Below are positions 5,765 to 6,551 of a DNA stretch of 6,551 nucleotides, one piece after another; positions within the stretch are counted from its first letter, which is position 1; every line of letters starts with the position of its first letter. The translations under genes and the position numbers were made by a program. The DNA is from Planctomycetota bacterium. Lineage in GTDB: Bacteria; Planctomycetota; Brocadiia; JAJRTI01. Under the pieces are notes generated by a model that was not told the DNA's origin, ran no database searches, and worked only from the letters and a program-made list of their open reading frames with translations. The DNA lies in NCBI GenBank assembly GCA_024278415.1, contig JAJRTI010000093.1, positions 1 to 6,551 on the forward strand. Reading direction: 5' to 3'.

Positions 5765-6322
5765 ATGAGACGGCAACCGATCGCGATCGAGATCATGGTT
5801 CCCATGGCACTGTGGGTCGTTATGGGGGCAGGCGTTGCGGCTTCCTCTGAAAAGAAGAAGCAAGCGGTGCGCGTAGAGAAGGCGGTAAGCCGCGACGGGC
5901 TGCGACTCGTTGTATCAGTGGTCAGGGACGTAGGCTTTTCTGAGCCGCTGTGGCTTCGTGCTACGCTGGTCAACGAGAAGCATGAGTTCGTGGTGGTGCG
6001 CGAACCGCAACGCTACGCTGCCTTCGAGTTGACGGTGTCCCGAGTCACCAGGGATGGCCTGACTCCCGTGAACAAGACGGCTCTTGGCCGACGTCTGTTG
6101 AGTCCAGATCCGAGGGGCTTGAGGGATAGGCTCACACGGTACCGGTTGCTGCGCGGGTACGGCATCCGCTACAAGCTCGATCTCTCAAAGCTCTTCGATG
6201 TTACTGATCCGGCCGAGTACGCACTGACCGTCTCTTCGCCGGAACTGCTGTATCCCAAAGGGCTGAAAGGACCCTCCGTCAGCGATCTGCGCGTCCGCGT
6301 CGATACCTTTGGCTGCATTTAG
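5765..6322 (+). CDS. Exported beta-rich protein of unknown function
   Basis: The product is 185 residues. ATG 5765 is chosen because TAGGAG ends 8 bases upstream and because it places the signal peptide at the N-terminus: MRR, hydrophobic core at about 8-24, cleavage near GVAA (residues 23-26). The frame is open back to a GTG at 5687, but that would bury the signal peptide. The mature part starts with a lysine cluster and then gives alternating strands: RLVVSVVRD, PLWLRATLVN, FELTVSRVTRDGLTPVN, YKLDLSKLFDVTDPAEYALTVSS and VSDLRVRVD. This looks like a single beta-sandwich of about 150 residues, of the kind seen in exported proteins that lack known activity. Only one cysteine (C184) is present, at the end. 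The same frame stays open and coding-like for 35 more codons after the TAG stop. Confidence 0.75.
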   Translation: MRRQPIAIEIMVPMALWVVMGAGVAASSEKKKQAVRVEKAVSRDGLRLVVSVVRDVGFSEPLWLRATLVNEKHEFVVVREPQRYAAFELTVSRVTRDGLTPVNKTALGRRLLSPDPRGLRDRLTRYRLLRGYGIRYKLDLSKLFDVTDPAEYALTVSSPELLYPKGLKGPSVSDLRVRVDTFGCI

Positions 6323-6430
6323 AATTACGTGCGCGCAGATGGACGTGTTGTTGACGACGTCGTCGAGTACGTTGACGTATGCCGCCGCAAAGAGGAAGAG
6401 ATCTATCACGGCGGGAAGGTACCGAAGTAG
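6323..6430 (+). pseudogene. Open in-frame tail after the TAG stop, possible broken C-terminus
   Basis: Immediately after TAG 6320-6322 the same frame reads 35 codons to a second TAG at 6428-6430, for example VRADGRVVDDVVEYVDVCRRK and then EEEIYHGGK. The composition is protein-like, with balanced charge, regular Val spacing and third positions ending G or C in about 22 of 35 codons. It has no start codon or ribosome binding site of its own. It could be a lost C-terminus cut off by a nonsense mutation, a remnant of another gene, or chance. Confidence 0.25.
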
Positions 6431-6551
6431 CCGTTGGCAAGATCGTGATTTGGCTTGGCCCGCGTTCCAGTCGTGTGCTCGACCTGTGGTCTTGCGGACA
6501 CTGATCTGAGGCCAGCGCACATGTTCGGTGTCTCCAAGCGCAGAGGCGCAG
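6431..6551 (+). other. Distal end of the window, no firm feature
   Basis: I see no supported gene here. An ATG at 6521 opens a frame (MFGVSKRRGA) that runs off the edge after ten codons. No clear ribosome binding site precedes it, so it is not called as a gene. Confidence 0.3.

Noticed and set aside
6339..6509. Short plus-strand frame starting MDVLLTTSSS
   Set aside because: Low-complexity composition, no ribosome binding site, and it overlaps a frame with better coding character.
1..6551. tRNA, rRNA, riboswitch or prophage attachment site
   Set aside because: I looked for cloverleaf ends, rRNA-like conserved segments and integrase-linked repeats and saw none.

Overview
The window is a GC-rich stretch (roughly 60% by eye) of bacterial DNA with every credible gene on the + strand. 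An NtrC-type sigma-54 activator, a rubrerythrin-like ferritin fold protein, several exported proteins of unknown function and palindromic intergenic repeats fit a Gram-negative environmental bacterium. Planctomycetota or a neighbouring uncultured phylum such as Hydrogenedentota is my best guess. It is an inference from style, because no marker gene is present.

Layout. Bases 1-279 are the 3' end of a sigma-54-dependent regulator (Fis-type DNA-binding domain). Bases 345-854 encode a two-hairpin ferritin-like protein behind a good ribosome binding site, closed by a hairpin terminator (879-908). A gene-free stretch of about 415 bases (855-1269) follows. It holds a palindromic REP/MITE-like element (990-1053) and a consensus -35 box separated from a plausible -10 box by a spacer that contains twelve consecutive G residues. 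That promoter would serve a run of uncharacterised exported proteins: a small cysteine-bearing protein (1270-1524), a 361-residue protein with Ig-like character (1622-2707), an all-helical TPR-like protein (about 3119-4363), a 377-residue beta-rich protein (4383-5516) and a 185-residue beta-rich protein (5765-6322). Three have clear signal peptides and two have plausible ones.

Between the second and third exported genes lies a 400-base repeat island: two tandem 156-bp units (about 95% identical), each with nested hairpins, bounded by long inverted repeats. The island sits between two diverged copies of the gene boundary itself (last codons of the upstream gene, its stop, and the start of the downstream gene).

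How the genes may work together: I infer an envelope or secreted protein cluster of at least four genes. The poly-G promoter suggests its expression may switch by slippage, as in known phase-variable surface-protein promoters. No mechanism or substrate can be read from the sequence. The regulator and ferritin-like gene appear to be a separate unit ended by the terminator.
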